From Ceratothoa steindachneri (Eukaryota > Arthropoda > Malacostraca > Isopoda > Cymothoidae), in contig OZ018321.1 in the NCBI GenBank assembly GCA_963969495.1, positions 69,763,035 to 69,827,034 on the forward strand: a stretch of 64,000 nucleotides of DNA. The letters are read 5' to 3'. The notes under the pieces are model-generated. The model was not told where the DNA came from. It made no database searches and saw nothing but the letters and a program-made list of their open reading frames with translations. Of this stretch, positions 23,371 to 34,159 are shown in pieces (the first letter of the stretch is position 1; every line of letters starts with the position of its first letter). Position numbers and translations under genes: made by a program.

Positions 23371-24050
23371 AAAAATATGGTCTTAGCATGGGTTATCGCC
23401 CATATTATGTAACGTTTTTATGGAGCATTTCGAAGTATCATTACTCCCTTCTCTGATTTCCCATCATAATTTACTATGGTTTAGGTATGTAGATGATGTC
23501 ATATCGATTTGGCCTATAAATTGTTTAAACTTATTTGACAATTTCCTTAAAAATCATAAAGACCTCCATCCCACTATCAATTTTAAAGTAGACTGGTAAA
23601 AAGATAATTCTATATCCTTTCTGGATGTAAAGATTGTTGCAGACATTGACAAAATTAGCTTCATTGTGTACCGAAAACCAACCCATTCTAACTCTTATAT
23701 CCATTTCTTTCCTTATAATACATAGTATTAACATTAAGCAAGCCGTTGCATCAGGTATGTCTTTGAGAGCACTTAGGATATGTGACCCTTGCTTTCTAGA
23801 AGACGAGATTACATATATAAATGGCAATTGCATTGAAATAAATTATCCCTCTACGTAGTCAAGGAAAGTTTCTCTCAAGCAAAATCTACTCTTTTGCCTC
23901 CCAAGGCTAAAAATAATTGGTAATAGGGAGTGTCTATCCCTCCTTTTTTCTCTCCTCTTCAAAGGAGTGAACAAAGTTATTTCTCCAGGCCAAACCACAT
24001 TTAAATACCATTTTTCTATCCTTAAGCTTTACTTTCGACCAATTCCGTGT
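23371..24050 (+). pseudogene. Penelope-like reverse transcriptase, C-terminal half
   Basis: Rightward, a GLSMG-like start is followed by LWFRYVDDVISIWP, carrying the catalytic YVDD box, near 23480-23515. Further segments are TINFKVDW, SISFLDVKIV, YRKPTHSNSYIHFFPYN and LRALRICDPCFLEDE, in the order expected of PLE reverse transcriptases. At least three frame changes and several stops are present. The N-terminal RT part is missing. The element continues at 25480 after an inserted C-rich block. Confidence 0.8.
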
Positions 24051-24159
24051 GTGATAGAACGAGTTCAGAGCTGCATTGAATTCAACTTCTATCACATTTT
24101 ATTTAAAACCATGAGGCTACCCACGTGCATCTTCGATTCGAGGCTTGGAGTCTTATCAA

Positions 24160-25130
24160 CAGCTACCGGACGCCAATGTTTAAACAAGGAGGTTATCGTC
24201 CCCCCCCGTTCGCCCCCATACGCCGACCTCGCCAGATCGAGTTAGGCTTATGGACAGATAAGGCATTTTTCTCCGGCCCAGCTGTGCGTTCCCTCGAGGC
24301 TTCCACCCCATTCTCCCCCACGCCAAGGAGATGTCCTGGCTATTTATATGGAAACTTTACCACTAAGATCAGATTGGAGATGCAGATTTTCGTGGCGAAA
24401 CATCACCACGACCCTCTCTCCCTTTGTGCGCCAAGGGACCTCGACCTCGAGATTCACCATCACTTTTCCAGAAGGAGGACAATATTCCTTGAGTGCCAAA
24501 GGTTCGAGCCTTTAGTGACGCCAAGTCCCCAAGGCATCCCCCCCTGTTGTTCAAGGAGAACAGCATTAGAACAGCCATTGTTCGTTTTGAGCCCTTCGCC
24601 AAGAAACGGTTCTCATCCCCCCCCTGTTGTTCAAGGAGAACAGCATTACAACAGCCATTGTTCGTTTTGAGCCCTTCGCCAAGAAACGGTTCTCATCCCC
24701 CCCCTGTTGTTCAAGGAGAACAGCATTAGAACAGCCATTGTTCGTTTTGAGCCCTTCGCCAAGAAACGGTTCTCATCCCCCCTGTTGTTCAAGGAGAACA
24801 ACATTAGAACAGCCATTGTTCGTTTTGAGCCCTTCGCCAAGAAACGGTTCTCACCCCCCCTGTTGTTCAAAGGAGAACAACATTAGAACAGCCATTGTTC
24901 TTGAGCCCGTAGACAAGAGACGGTTCTCATCCCCCCCCTTTGTTCAGAAGAGAACAACCTAGAACAGCCATTGTTCGTCAAGCCGTTCGTCGAGTAACGG
25001 TTCTCCTTTCCAAGACGCCACGTCAGGATCCTTTTATCCCCCCCCTTCGGCTGGAACTCGCCAGCGGACCGAATATTCCTTCAAGTACCTTCCACTGCAC
25101 CCTAATGAAGTTACGTAAGCCAAGCGTCAC
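24160..25130. other. C-rich block inserted between RT and GIY-YIG of the PLE
   Basis: GC-rich sequence with CCCCCC runs, like 4.95-5.83 kb in composition but without clear sequence identity by eye. It includes the tandem array at 24541-25010. Open frames through it translate the repeat and are not considered genes. Confidence 0.55.
24541..25010. repeat. Tandem array of about six 79-bp units
   Basis: Units begin with tgttgttcaaggagaacagc near 24545, 24625, 24705, 24783, 24860 and 24940, so spacing is 77-80 bp. The first three are almost identical and the last two are divergent. Each contains agaacagccattgttcg and aaacggttctcatcccccc. Length differences fall mainly in the C run. Confidence 0.9.
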
Positions 25131-25479
25131 CTTTTGAGTATTGATCCCTTATTTGTCAATTCTATCCTGTGCTTTAAATGGTTTATCGAACCATCCCATC
25201 TCTTTAACTCCATATTTGTTTTACCTTTTTTGATCCCTTAAATCCTTGGATTAGCCCGAGTCTCCACGACCCTTCCCATTCTGTTTGTCAATATTTTCCG
25301 TTTTTGTGTTTGCTGATAGTTATTATTAATAAAACTCTATTTTATTAATGATAGCAATATTATTATCCTTGAGCTCAGTTCCACTTCTTAAGCATTTTGA
25401 AGATACATAATATCGGCCGCCAGACAGTAAAAACGCACTCTAGAGATAATTAAGGAAGTTCCCTCAACGAATAGTGATA

Positions 25480-25880
25480 TATGGTATATCGTCGGGAGTC
25501 ATTCTACGACACCGTGGATCAGCCAAATTAAGCAGGTGTATATTTAATCCCGTGTAGTTTTCTATAAACTGGGACTCATTTTACATAGGAGAGACCAGAA
25601 GAACCTTAACAAAACGAATGTATGAACATAAAGGTGATGTCAGACGAGGCAGTACCACATCCAGTATTTTTAGTCATATTAGTAATTTGAACCACCAAAT
25701 TGACTATTCAAAGGCACAAATCATATAAAATTGTAAAGATTTCTGTAAAAGAAAAACAGTAGAATCTATATTAATAGTAGAAATTCCCTATTTAATTTGT
25801 CATATGAGCAATTGAAATGCAGCCCCCGTTCCCGTAACCTCATTGTAAACAACTTACTCAACGATCTTAGACTCGCACCC
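25480..25880 (+). pseudogene. Penelope-like GIY-YIG endonuclease domain
   Basis: After a GVYLIPC-like linker, the frame gives FYIGETRRTLTKRMYEHKGD and RGSTTSSIFSHISNLNHQIDY. YIGET is the conserved second half of the GIY-YIG nuclease signature and the arginine-rich part follows as expected. The frame ends at a TAA near 25730. Together with 23371-24050 it makes one plus-strand PLE interrupted by the C-rich block. Confidence 0.8.
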
Positions 25881-25974
25881 CCTGATTAATGACCTTTATC
25901 CCCCGTTTTGTGTTTCTTTGTTTTTCTGATCTATACTCTATTTATAGATTTTTTTAACAGTTTCATTCTCAGTA

Positions 25975-26022
25975 TACGACTGAAGAGGGTATGATAAACT
26001 ACATACTGAAACTAGTCTCGTA
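25975..26022 (+). ncRNA. Hammerhead ribozyme motif in the PLE 3' region
   Basis: All parts of a hammerhead core are in place: CTGAAGA at 25980-25986, a helix II hairpin GTATG/CATAC (25989-26006), GAAA at 26008-26011, a minimal helix III from the palindrome ACTAGT, the cleavage triplet GTC at 26015-26017, and a 5-bp helix I TACGA/TCGTA (25975-25979 with 26018-26022). PLEs are known to carry hammerheads with very short helix III. One unpaired G lies beside helix II. Activity is not shown, and is inferred only from the motif. Confidence 0.7.
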
Positions 26023-26057
26023 AATTAAACTTTTTGCTTCATACAGTGGTTTCACTA

Positions 26058-26093
26058 TCATATATATATATATATATATAAATATATATATAT
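26058..26093. repeat. (TA)n tract at the PLE 3' end
   Basis: TA dinucleotides with one aaat interruption, directly after the PLE 3' untranslated region. Confidence 0.85.
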
Positions 26094-26240
26094 ACAAGCC
26101 GCTGTTCTCTTCCTTAACAGGAAGAGCTTGGTTAAACAGGCACCTTTGCGGGGTGTGGCCTACGGCCTTATTTACTAATCTTAACCGCCTTTTTAATCCC
26201 CTTTATAGACTCTTTATTTTAACACCCTGAACACCATTTT

Positions 26241-26310
26241 CTTCTTGTTCTTCTTCTTCTTCTTCTTCTTCTTCTTTTTCTTTTTCTTGTTCTTCTTTTT
26301 CTTCTTTTTT
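26241..26310. repeat. (TTC)n microsatellite
   Basis: Imperfect TTC repeats with interspersed T runs and ttg variants; a strand-asymmetric pyrimidine tract of about 70 bp. Confidence 0.85.
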
Positions 26311-26403
26311 TTTCCTTAGGTGACAACCGAACTAAAAGAAAAAATCTTATTCAAATACCTTCAAAAAATCTCGTTCTTAAAATATCGTGTTATGGATATA
26401 TAG

Positions 26404-26412
26404 GTATATATT

Positions 26413-26491
<79 letters not shown>
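26404..26491. repeat. (TA)n microsatellite
   Basis: Mostly TA dinucleotides with a few TG interruptions. No PLE end was recognised next to it. Confidence 0.9.
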
Positions 26492-26497
<6 letters not shown>

Positions 26498-26899
26498 CCA
26501 AAGAAATACAGTAACGTAATGGTCGCTTTTTTGTTTAGGGGTCAAAAAGCCAAAATGTATTGTGACCCTAAAAAATTTCTGTTATGGATCGACTGAACCT
26601 GATTTCGTGAAAATGACAAGTAAAGTAGCAGCAAAAATTCATTATTTTAAAGGATAGAAATTTCTTATGTCTTCATAAATTTTGCTGAACCAAATCCCTG
26701 TTTGATATAATTTAAAATGAAAAATATAATAGCAACAAAAATTTATTATTTATAGGATAGAAATTTCTGGTCTTTATAAATTTGCTTAACCAAGTCCAAG
26801 CGAAGCAGGTTCGCAGAATATTATTATGAACTCGCAGTGGACATCGACCTTTCTCGCTGGTTACTTCACCAGCCATATTTGCTTTGTGTCCCCTAAACA

Positions 26900-27440
26900 A
26901 AAAAGCACCCCGTAATGTAAATACAGGAAAGAAACCACATAATTCCGGACCGATTTATTGAGAAACAAGGTTTCGACCGAGAGGTCCGTCATCTTCAGTT
27001 GCCGGTGAACTAATAATTACTGTAAGATTCTGAACCTAACAACACCCAAATTTAAAAGTCAGACATTAATCTGTAGATTGGTGCAGGGAGATCTTGTTGA
27101 GCAGAGGATACATGTTCTTCTTATCAAGGGCTTAATGTTACTTTGACCATCGGATGAATTTAAGTTGGTAACTTACTTCATGACAGCTGATTCCTTTAGG
27201 CTTCTATTTATATAATTGCAGGAATTATGAATAATTTTAATATTATAAATGACAAAAACATTTTCTTCACTAGATATATGTAAGAACAATTGAGAAGGTA
27301 GGCTTCCAAGGTGCATGTATCATTTGTGTTCCTTCAATCCCTTTGACAATTTACAGCTTTTGCCACTGTATATTTGATCGCAAATTTTGGATGGTATATA
27401 ATAAACGCCCCGTTATTTATAAGTTGAACTATTATTTTTA
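26900..27440 (-). mobile_element. Second-lineage Penelope-like element, GIY-YIG end
   Basis: Read leftward from 27430, a frame gives GVYYIPSKICDQIYSG, LSKGLKEHK and further on YINRSLKESAVMK, matching the layout of a PLE GIY-YIG domain; the catalytic tyrosine region is altered and the frame is broken. About 150 bp downstream is CTGAAGA ... GAAAC, the hammerhead-like tail expected for PLEs. The sequence is distinct from the PLE at 25.5 kb, so two lineages are present. Confidence 0.55.
26955..27005 (-). ncRNA. Degenerate hammerhead-like motif
   Basis: On the minus strand CTGAAGA (26998-26992) and GAAAC (26974-26970) flank a short hairpin-capable segment, followed by a GTTT pairing segment. The cleavage position reads T instead of the usual C, and helix I is weak. 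Its place just after the PLE coding end supports the identification. Confidence 0.35.
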
Positions 27441-27486
27441 GACAGACTATATCGTATCATAATTTCGTATAGAAAGTCAAACTTAA

Positions 27487-28430
27487 TGTTGTTGGTCTCT
27501 GTAAGGATATCCTATCACGTGGCTTACGACCAATTTGTAACTTACGTCGTAACTCCTGGGAAGCGGGGTTCGATAACTTACTAAGTAGTTAACACCGCAT
27601 TGACTGGAAACCGGGGCTCGACGAGCTGAAAGGCTGCGAGAATTTCGTCACGTAGGCGCTCATGGTAACGGGTATAAATACGGACTCCCTGACTCGAAGA
27701 AGGAGAACCAATCAGGAGTTCATACAGCCAAGACCTGCTGATACCTATAGACCCCTACCAGCATCTGCCGCTATTTCCTCTGTCGATGCACCTATTGCAA
27801 GCTTCCGATTTACTCGTCGCTCTCTCTCTCACTGAGAAGTCGGAATACGTCTGGGCTCGTTAGGACTTTCTCCGTTTGCAGGACAACTGCAATCCGTGTA
27901 TTGCCTCACTACGACTTTGACAGATATTCGGAATATTTCTTTTCATCTTACGGCCCATTCCTTGGTTCTAGTTGTCGAGACCTACAGCTATTTATAAAGG
28001 TCGTAAGACGGTGGGTGGGGATGGGGGGTTATATTCCGTTTCTATACCAATGGTCCGGAGTAGTAGTGCTTATTTCGTAACGACGTGTTATCGGGTGGTT
28101 TAATCTTGTGACATATTTAATGCATCCGTTTGTGCACTAAATTCATTTGATACGTTTTTTAGTTGGGTCATGTGTTTGTGCACTGTATTTATTTAACGCG
28201 TTTTTATCTAATGTGACCATTTTGTGCACTGTATTTATTTAATACATTCGAATCATTCATTGTATTATTATACCTTCCTAGGTATCTAAGCACCTTCCTG
28301 TGTACCTCTTTATTTCTTGTTTTGGAGGCCGAGAGAACTTAGTTCCTTGTTTTGCTTTTAAGTCTTTGGAAGCTTTACAAAATTGAAGAATCAAGGCGAA
28401 TATGGAAATATAATAAAATGATTATTATGC
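27487..28430 (+). mobile_element. Candidate solo LTR (uncertain)
   Basis: Plus strand, with a tataaata box at about 27674-27681 in GC-richer DNA, followed by sequence that becomes AT-rich and contains a polyadenylation-like aataaaa near 28411. The start tgttggtctc fits the TG of an LTR. The end and target duplication could not be fixed. Confidence 0.3.
28115..28255. repeat. Three tandem copies of a ~48-bp unit
   Basis: Each copy contains a variant of gtttgtgcactgtatttatttaa followed by a cgttttt or cattcg segment. It lies inside the candidate LTR at 27487-28430. Confidence 0.65.
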
Positions 28431-28439
28431 TCGTTTTTT

Positions 28440-30120
28440 ACAAGTAAATTTTGAATAAAAGTTTCTTCTTGCTTTATAATGCCATTTTATAAAAGATTGA
28501 GGATACTAAGTTTCAATAAACGTTTAGGTTATCGTGTTAATTTTATCCTGCAGTAAACAAGGTTTAATTATGTGATACACTCTCAAAAAAAGGAATAAAA
28601 GTACATACATTTAGCAGATTGATCCTGGGCAAGAAAAATAATTAATATATGCATCAAGAAAGGGCATTGAGTTGTTTAGTTCCTCTTAAACTGTTTCATT
28701 TTCCTGAAATCTTATCGCCTATGTAATTGTTGCAGCAATTTTACGGATAGAGGATGGAAAACATTAAGATTATTTAGTAAAGCTTTCAAGAGTCCAGAAC
28801 TAAAGCAATCAAAGTATACAAAATAATTAATCGCTATAACTCTTACAATAAACCTCTTCACACATTTATTCAAAGGTATTACATATTTTGTTCTCCCTGA
28901 TCATTGGCGCATCTAAGTCTCTCACAACCAGCCACTCTCCATAAAGGACATTGAAATTGAATTTATTAGTGAGTACAATAATCACATAGCGCTAAGTTAT
29001 ACTCCTAGTGATGCTCTATTCCTGGCTTCCGTCAACGATTGCCACACACAATCCATTCAAGCTATTGGTTCAAGACTACCATCCACACCACAAGAAGACA
29101 ATCTTACCCACACACGTCTCTCTTGAAGTAAAACAACGTTAATACAGATCCAAAATCACTCAGTAATTTAGTCTTTCATACTTGGAAAATAAAATAGTAG
29201 ATTTGGTAGATGATATAAAAAATAATAGGAAACTATTACCACTACCTAGAGCTTTTATTTACAATTAAATTCGCATACCATCGAATCTTCCTTCCGCCAT
29301 AAGGATTAAATCCTTTTTCATTGCCGTTCCTTTATCATTTATAAATACCACTGTAAGTCATGGGAATTGTCATATATTGGATCGACTGTTTCATAGAGAC
29401 GGCATCATGAGTAGTTAGCCCGTATGGGACTGGTCCTAAGCAAACCAGACGCATCTCGACGTAGGGATCATGTTCGAAGATATAAGTTCACTATTTCAAT
29501 CGACAATTTGAAATCTTTCCCCTCAATCTCAATGATAACATTTTAGAATATTTGCTCATTTTAAAACAAAAACTATCTTAAATTCAAAACCCTCAGCTCC
29601 TTCCCTCTAAATTGCATCAGAGGCCTATTTTCCCTTTAACCTTCATCATCATAAAATAAACTCACCTTAATAGGATTAAGAATTATATATAGCACCTTCC
29701 ACAAACATTAAAAACAAACATGTATTTCTATCACTTCTTCTATAACTTTTGACAGAGAAAAACTAAGGTTTCCAAAATTGGTTTACAATAACCTATAGTT
29801 ATAAACTACGTATTGATAGAAGTTATGCAAATTGGGGCGAATAAGACAAAATTTTAATCACATTTTCTGGTGACATAGAATTATCTACCAATTTTAATTC
29901 GTTTTATCATGCTGATTTTAAATATATAATCTATTTTTACATACATGCTATAGTTATTCTGTAATTTCTATTTTTTTTCTTTTCCCAGAAAACTGCCCTC
30001 CAGACCGACAGAGAGGTTACTTATAGAAAGCAAATACTTCACAGTACATAGTAGTAAGATAGTAATAAGTGTTATTGTGCAAAATATTGACATTATTGTT
30101 TCTTGTTTCAAGTCTCATGT
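28440..30120. other. AT-rich region without a supported gene
   Basis: No frame on either strand shows a family motif. No tandem or inverted repeat was noticed. Confidence 0.45.
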
Positions 30121-30127
30121 TAGAGTG

Positions 30128-31804
30128 ATGCCTTCGTTAAGAGGAAATTGCTTTAAGGATCCAGAAACCTTCTGCTACATATGTGGCTGTTACATGCTAT
30201 TTCGTCAAAGGCGCAATATATCAAACTTTGTGATCCGCACTTATAAGGCATAATTCGATGTTCCTCCTGGTGATCAAGATATGAAGTGGGTCACACATGC
30301 TGTTTGCCATAGTTGTGTGGAACATCTTCGTGAGTGGACGAAAGGAAAGAGAAATGGTCTTCCTTTTGGAATCTCTATGGTGTGGTGAGAGCCAAAGGAT
30401 CATGTATCGGAATGTTGTTTCTGTCTGATGAATACTAAAGAAATTGGCAAGAAAAATCCGCACAAGATCGACTACCCCAACATTCCTTCAGCGATTCGGC
30501 CAGTACCACATTCTGAGTCTTTACCAGTTCCGATTTTCAGTAGATATGCTTACTCTGAGGATGAAAAATGAAATACCTGATATTAATGTCCACGGAATTG
30601 ATCCAGAGTCTACAGATTCATCATCAGATGCAGAACAGTCATTAGCTCCTCACTGTTTCAATCAAAAGGATTTGAATGACATGATACGTAATTTGACGCT
30701 CTCCAAGAAAGCTGCACAAATTTTAGCCCCTAGGTTGAGTGAAAAACATGCTTGACAGGTCGGTACGGGTATCATATTACCGAACAAGGGAGACTACAAT
30801 TGTTAAGTATTTCTCTGAGGCCAAATAATTTGTATACTGCCACGATGTTCTTGGTCTGTTCACCTATAGCCCTGCTGAGTGAAGACTGCTTTTGGATAGC
30901 TTCAGACGTAGCATCAAGTGTGTCCTTTGCATAATGGCAATGACTTTGGTGCAGTTCCTCTCTGTCACTCAAGCCATCTGCGAGAAACTCACGATGACAT
31001 AAGAATGGTCATGGATTTACTTAAGTACCATGAACTCAATTCGATCATATGTGTACACCTTAAGATGGTCAACTTCCGACTTGGCCAACAAAAGGGATAT
31101 ACAAAGTTTCCATGCTATATCTGTATGTGGGACAGTTGAACCCGTAACAAACATTGGTCCCAAAAAGATTGGCCAGTTCGGGAAACTTTGTAAGCAGGAA
31201 TGCCAAACATTGTTAATGAGCCAATCATAAGTCGAAAGAAGATCGTTATCCCTCCACTTCATCTCAAACTGGGGTTGATAAAGCATTATGCCAAGGCGTT
31301 GAGCACTGACAATAATTGTTTTCAGTACATAGTATCGGAGTTTCCTGCTTTATCATACGAAAAAATAAAAGTAGGAGTATTTGATGGTCCCCAAATCCGA
31401 AGACTTCTGAGTGTTATAGATTCGTGAACACCATAAATGAAAAAGTAAACGCAGCCTGGCTCTCATTTTCTGCCATTGTTTGTAACTTCTTGGGAAACAA
31501 AAAAGCACATAACTACGAGGATCTAGTTACTAATATGCTTTTAGCATATCGTGATCTAGGATGCAACATGAGTGTGAAGCTGCATTTCCTAAATAGTCAC
31601 CTCGACCGATTCTCAGAGAATCTGGGAGCCGTGAGCGACGAACCAGGAAAACGCTTCCATCAGGATTTGATGACGATGGAAGAGCGCTACCAAGGTCACT
31701 GGGATAAACACTTGATGGCGAACTACTGCTGGACGATTAGAAGAAATCAGCCAGAGAAGACTTACATTAGAAAGAGTTACAAACGCAAATTTATGCTTGA
31801 TTGA
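30128..31804 (+). pseudogene. Decayed copy of a multi-copy arthropod gene, possibly transposon-borne
   Basis: From the ATG at 30128 the frame gives FCYICGCYMLFRQRRNI, then VCHSCVEHLREW, a Cys2-His/Cys zinc-finger-like N-terminus, then CCFCLMN and IDYPNIPSAIRPVP. Stops occur near 30250 and 30390. Later segments, after frameshifts, include PPLHLKLGLIKHYAKAL, MSVKLHFLNSHLDRFSENLG and RFHQDLMTMEERYQGHWDKH, with a stop at 31802-31804. I recognise this roughly 550-residue protein as one found in many copies in arthropod genomes. Its mobility class is not known to me; a DNA-transposon origin is inference. It cannot be expressed as it stands. Confidence 0.65.
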
Positions 31805-32290
31805 AATCAAGAAGTGGTCCTCCATCCTGATATACGGTCATTAATAAATTAGCCTCTATTTGATTACAGTATTTGTAATCCTAATGTGTAATTCAAGTTT
31901 TTTATCATATGCAATAAGAAGTGTTTGTGCAAAAAAACCTGCTTTACTAAAAATAACGCGAAACGATGATTTAAGATTACTTCAGGGCATGATGATAGGA
32001 GTGATAAAATGAAAATTATTGTATAATATTATTTATTGATATTACGAAAGATCTGTAGCATTTAGAGAGAGTCTGATTTCAAATTTAAATTCAGTATGCT
32101 CGGATTAGGTAGAAAAATGTACTTTGGTCAATTCACTAAATACATTGTTCCCCAGTGTAATATTTTGCTTATTTTAAATCCCTTAGAATTCATCTATAAA
32201 AAAATATATATTTATTTACCTTAAAAACTACAGTTAAACAACGACTTTAAGGAGAAACTATAGAGAGAAAACTTGTTGACTCTTTTATAT
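31805..32290. other. AT-rich spacer
   Basis: No coding segment and no terminal repeat of the neighbouring hAT element was recognised. Confidence 0.5.
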
Positions 32291-32294
32291 ATTA

Positions 32295-34150
32295 TCAGTT
32301 GTATTTCTGCTGCTGTATCACTGATGACAAAGATTTTATGTCGGGCTTATATTTAGTATCCTTGAGAGATATGCATGCACTATTTGTTTTATCCATCAGG
32401 CTAATCCTTTTACGAGACTTAACAAAGTTCATCACTGAGAAACAAAGATTCACAAGCATATGTAGACGAAAACATGGATAGTAATGCTGTTGCAAGTTTT
32501 TTTTAAAAGAAATAATTTTCTGGAATAGTAGTCAAAATCCTTAATACTTCGTTTTCCGTATTTCTCTCTGTTACTCCCGTCTCTAATCGCTCCTTTTCAA
32601 TATTTTCCAAGTCACGTCGAAGATCAACAAATTTTTTTTTTCAAATTTAGCTACTCTGAAATTCAATCAACTGAATTTCTAAATCATCCATGTCTATTCC
32701 TAAAAACATTTGCAAGTTAGGTTCATCCAGTTTGATAGTATCTGGAACATCTAGGAATTTTGCCGCCTCTTTCAGTTCTCTGAACATAGCAAATCATGCA
32801 AAGAACTTCCCGATAGTTGTCTCAATAATGTATACAAACAGCTTTTGAAGACATTGGTGGTCTGTTCCGTCATCTTTTGGGATATCATTGAGGTACCTCT
32901 TTAGATTTAGAAAGTATGTATATCTCTCATAATCTACATCCCTCTTAAAAAATTCTATTTACTTCAAAAGCCTTAATGTAACCAAACATAATATCAATTG
33001 ACTTACGAGAGCCCTGTAACTTAATATTCAATTCAGTTGAATATTCATAAAAAATTGAAAAAAAGATCAGTTTACAAATCCACATGTCAAACAATTCTTG
33101 GAAAGACATTTGTTGGTCATTCAAAAAGTGCTTTATCTCATCTCAGCTCTTAAAAGATCTTTACAGAACCAAAACTAGGCTAAGCCAACGAAAATTGTGT
33201 TTATTTTTAGTCCTTTATACATGAAATCTACTTAATTCACTAGAATTTGAAATTGTCGTTTAATTAAAGCCAGGGCAGAAATGTAATTAATAACCTTGGA
33301 AGCTGTTTTTATCACTTCCTAAAGTTTTTTTAGGCCAGCTTTTGTAGATAAAGACTTCTCATGTATAATGCTATGAAAACCTATCAGTGGATCACCAACA
33401 TCTTTTGCGAACAGATTTATAAATCTTACCTTCTCAACAGCCATAGGGAACAGAATCTGTTTTGGCTGATGCTAATTTTGAAAGATAAATTTCTCGAGTA
33501 GATAATTCTTTCAAAACTGTTTTACATATTTCAGCCCCGGTAGTATACTTACTTAATGTTACAAGGGCAACCATCTCTTCACATACTTCATCACCCCTAC
33601 AAAATCCCAAAAATATTGCTAGCCCTGATGATGATGTAAAGTCCTCACTTTCATCAACACAAATAAAAAAATCTCTTGTAAATTGTTCATCTGTATTCGT
33701 TTCCAACTAAATTATCCCATCCTAAACTGGTTTCCTACTCACAGGCCAAACTTTAATGCGATGAATAATCTTTTCCTTATCTGAGAATTTTTCAGAAAGG
33801 AAAGGTGCACATTTTAGTCCAACTTCTTTAATATACTTCCCATTACTGAGTGGCTTACCATGTTGAGCAATAACTTCTGAAACTTAAAAACTAGCACCAA
33901 CTTAGTTGGAACTGGACCTACCTGAAATTAAGTTCATATAAGTATCAACCCGTTTTTGTGTCTTACTTATTTCACGAGAAAATAATTCTCTTTGTTCCTC
34001 CTCAATTTTTTAGCTTAGGTTTCTATGAACACTTTCAAAATGACTCTTTTTTTTCAGAGGAACTCCTACAAACAAGTGCTTTGGAACAGAAAATGCATAC
34101 TGCTTTAATATCATGTCAAACTTTTCAGTCCAGTGTTCTTTAATTCTACA
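32295..34150 (-). pseudogene. hAT transposase (ZBED5-like), decayed
   Basis: Read leftward: the end of a BED-type zinc finger (HFESVH, near 34025-34045); the catalytic-core start FFICVDESEDFTSSSGLAIF (33630-33665); LVTLSKYTTGAEICKTVLKE (33505-33565); a SIIHEKSLSTKA segment near 33360; and a C-terminal dimerisation domain with SLFSVMNFVKSRKR and KPDIKSLS before the stop at 32295. This order fits hAT transposases related to vertebrate ZBED5/FAM200. At least ten stops or shifts are present. Terminal inverted repeats were not found, but a gtgccacgtttggcaagcgtgccaatgg segment at 34770-34798 resembles a hAT end region. Confidence 0.75.
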
Positions 34151-34159
34151 ATACCCTAT

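Noticed and set aside
24541..25010. CRISPR-like regular repeats
   Set aside because: Units are contiguous 77-80 bp tandem copies without unique spacers, in animal DNA.
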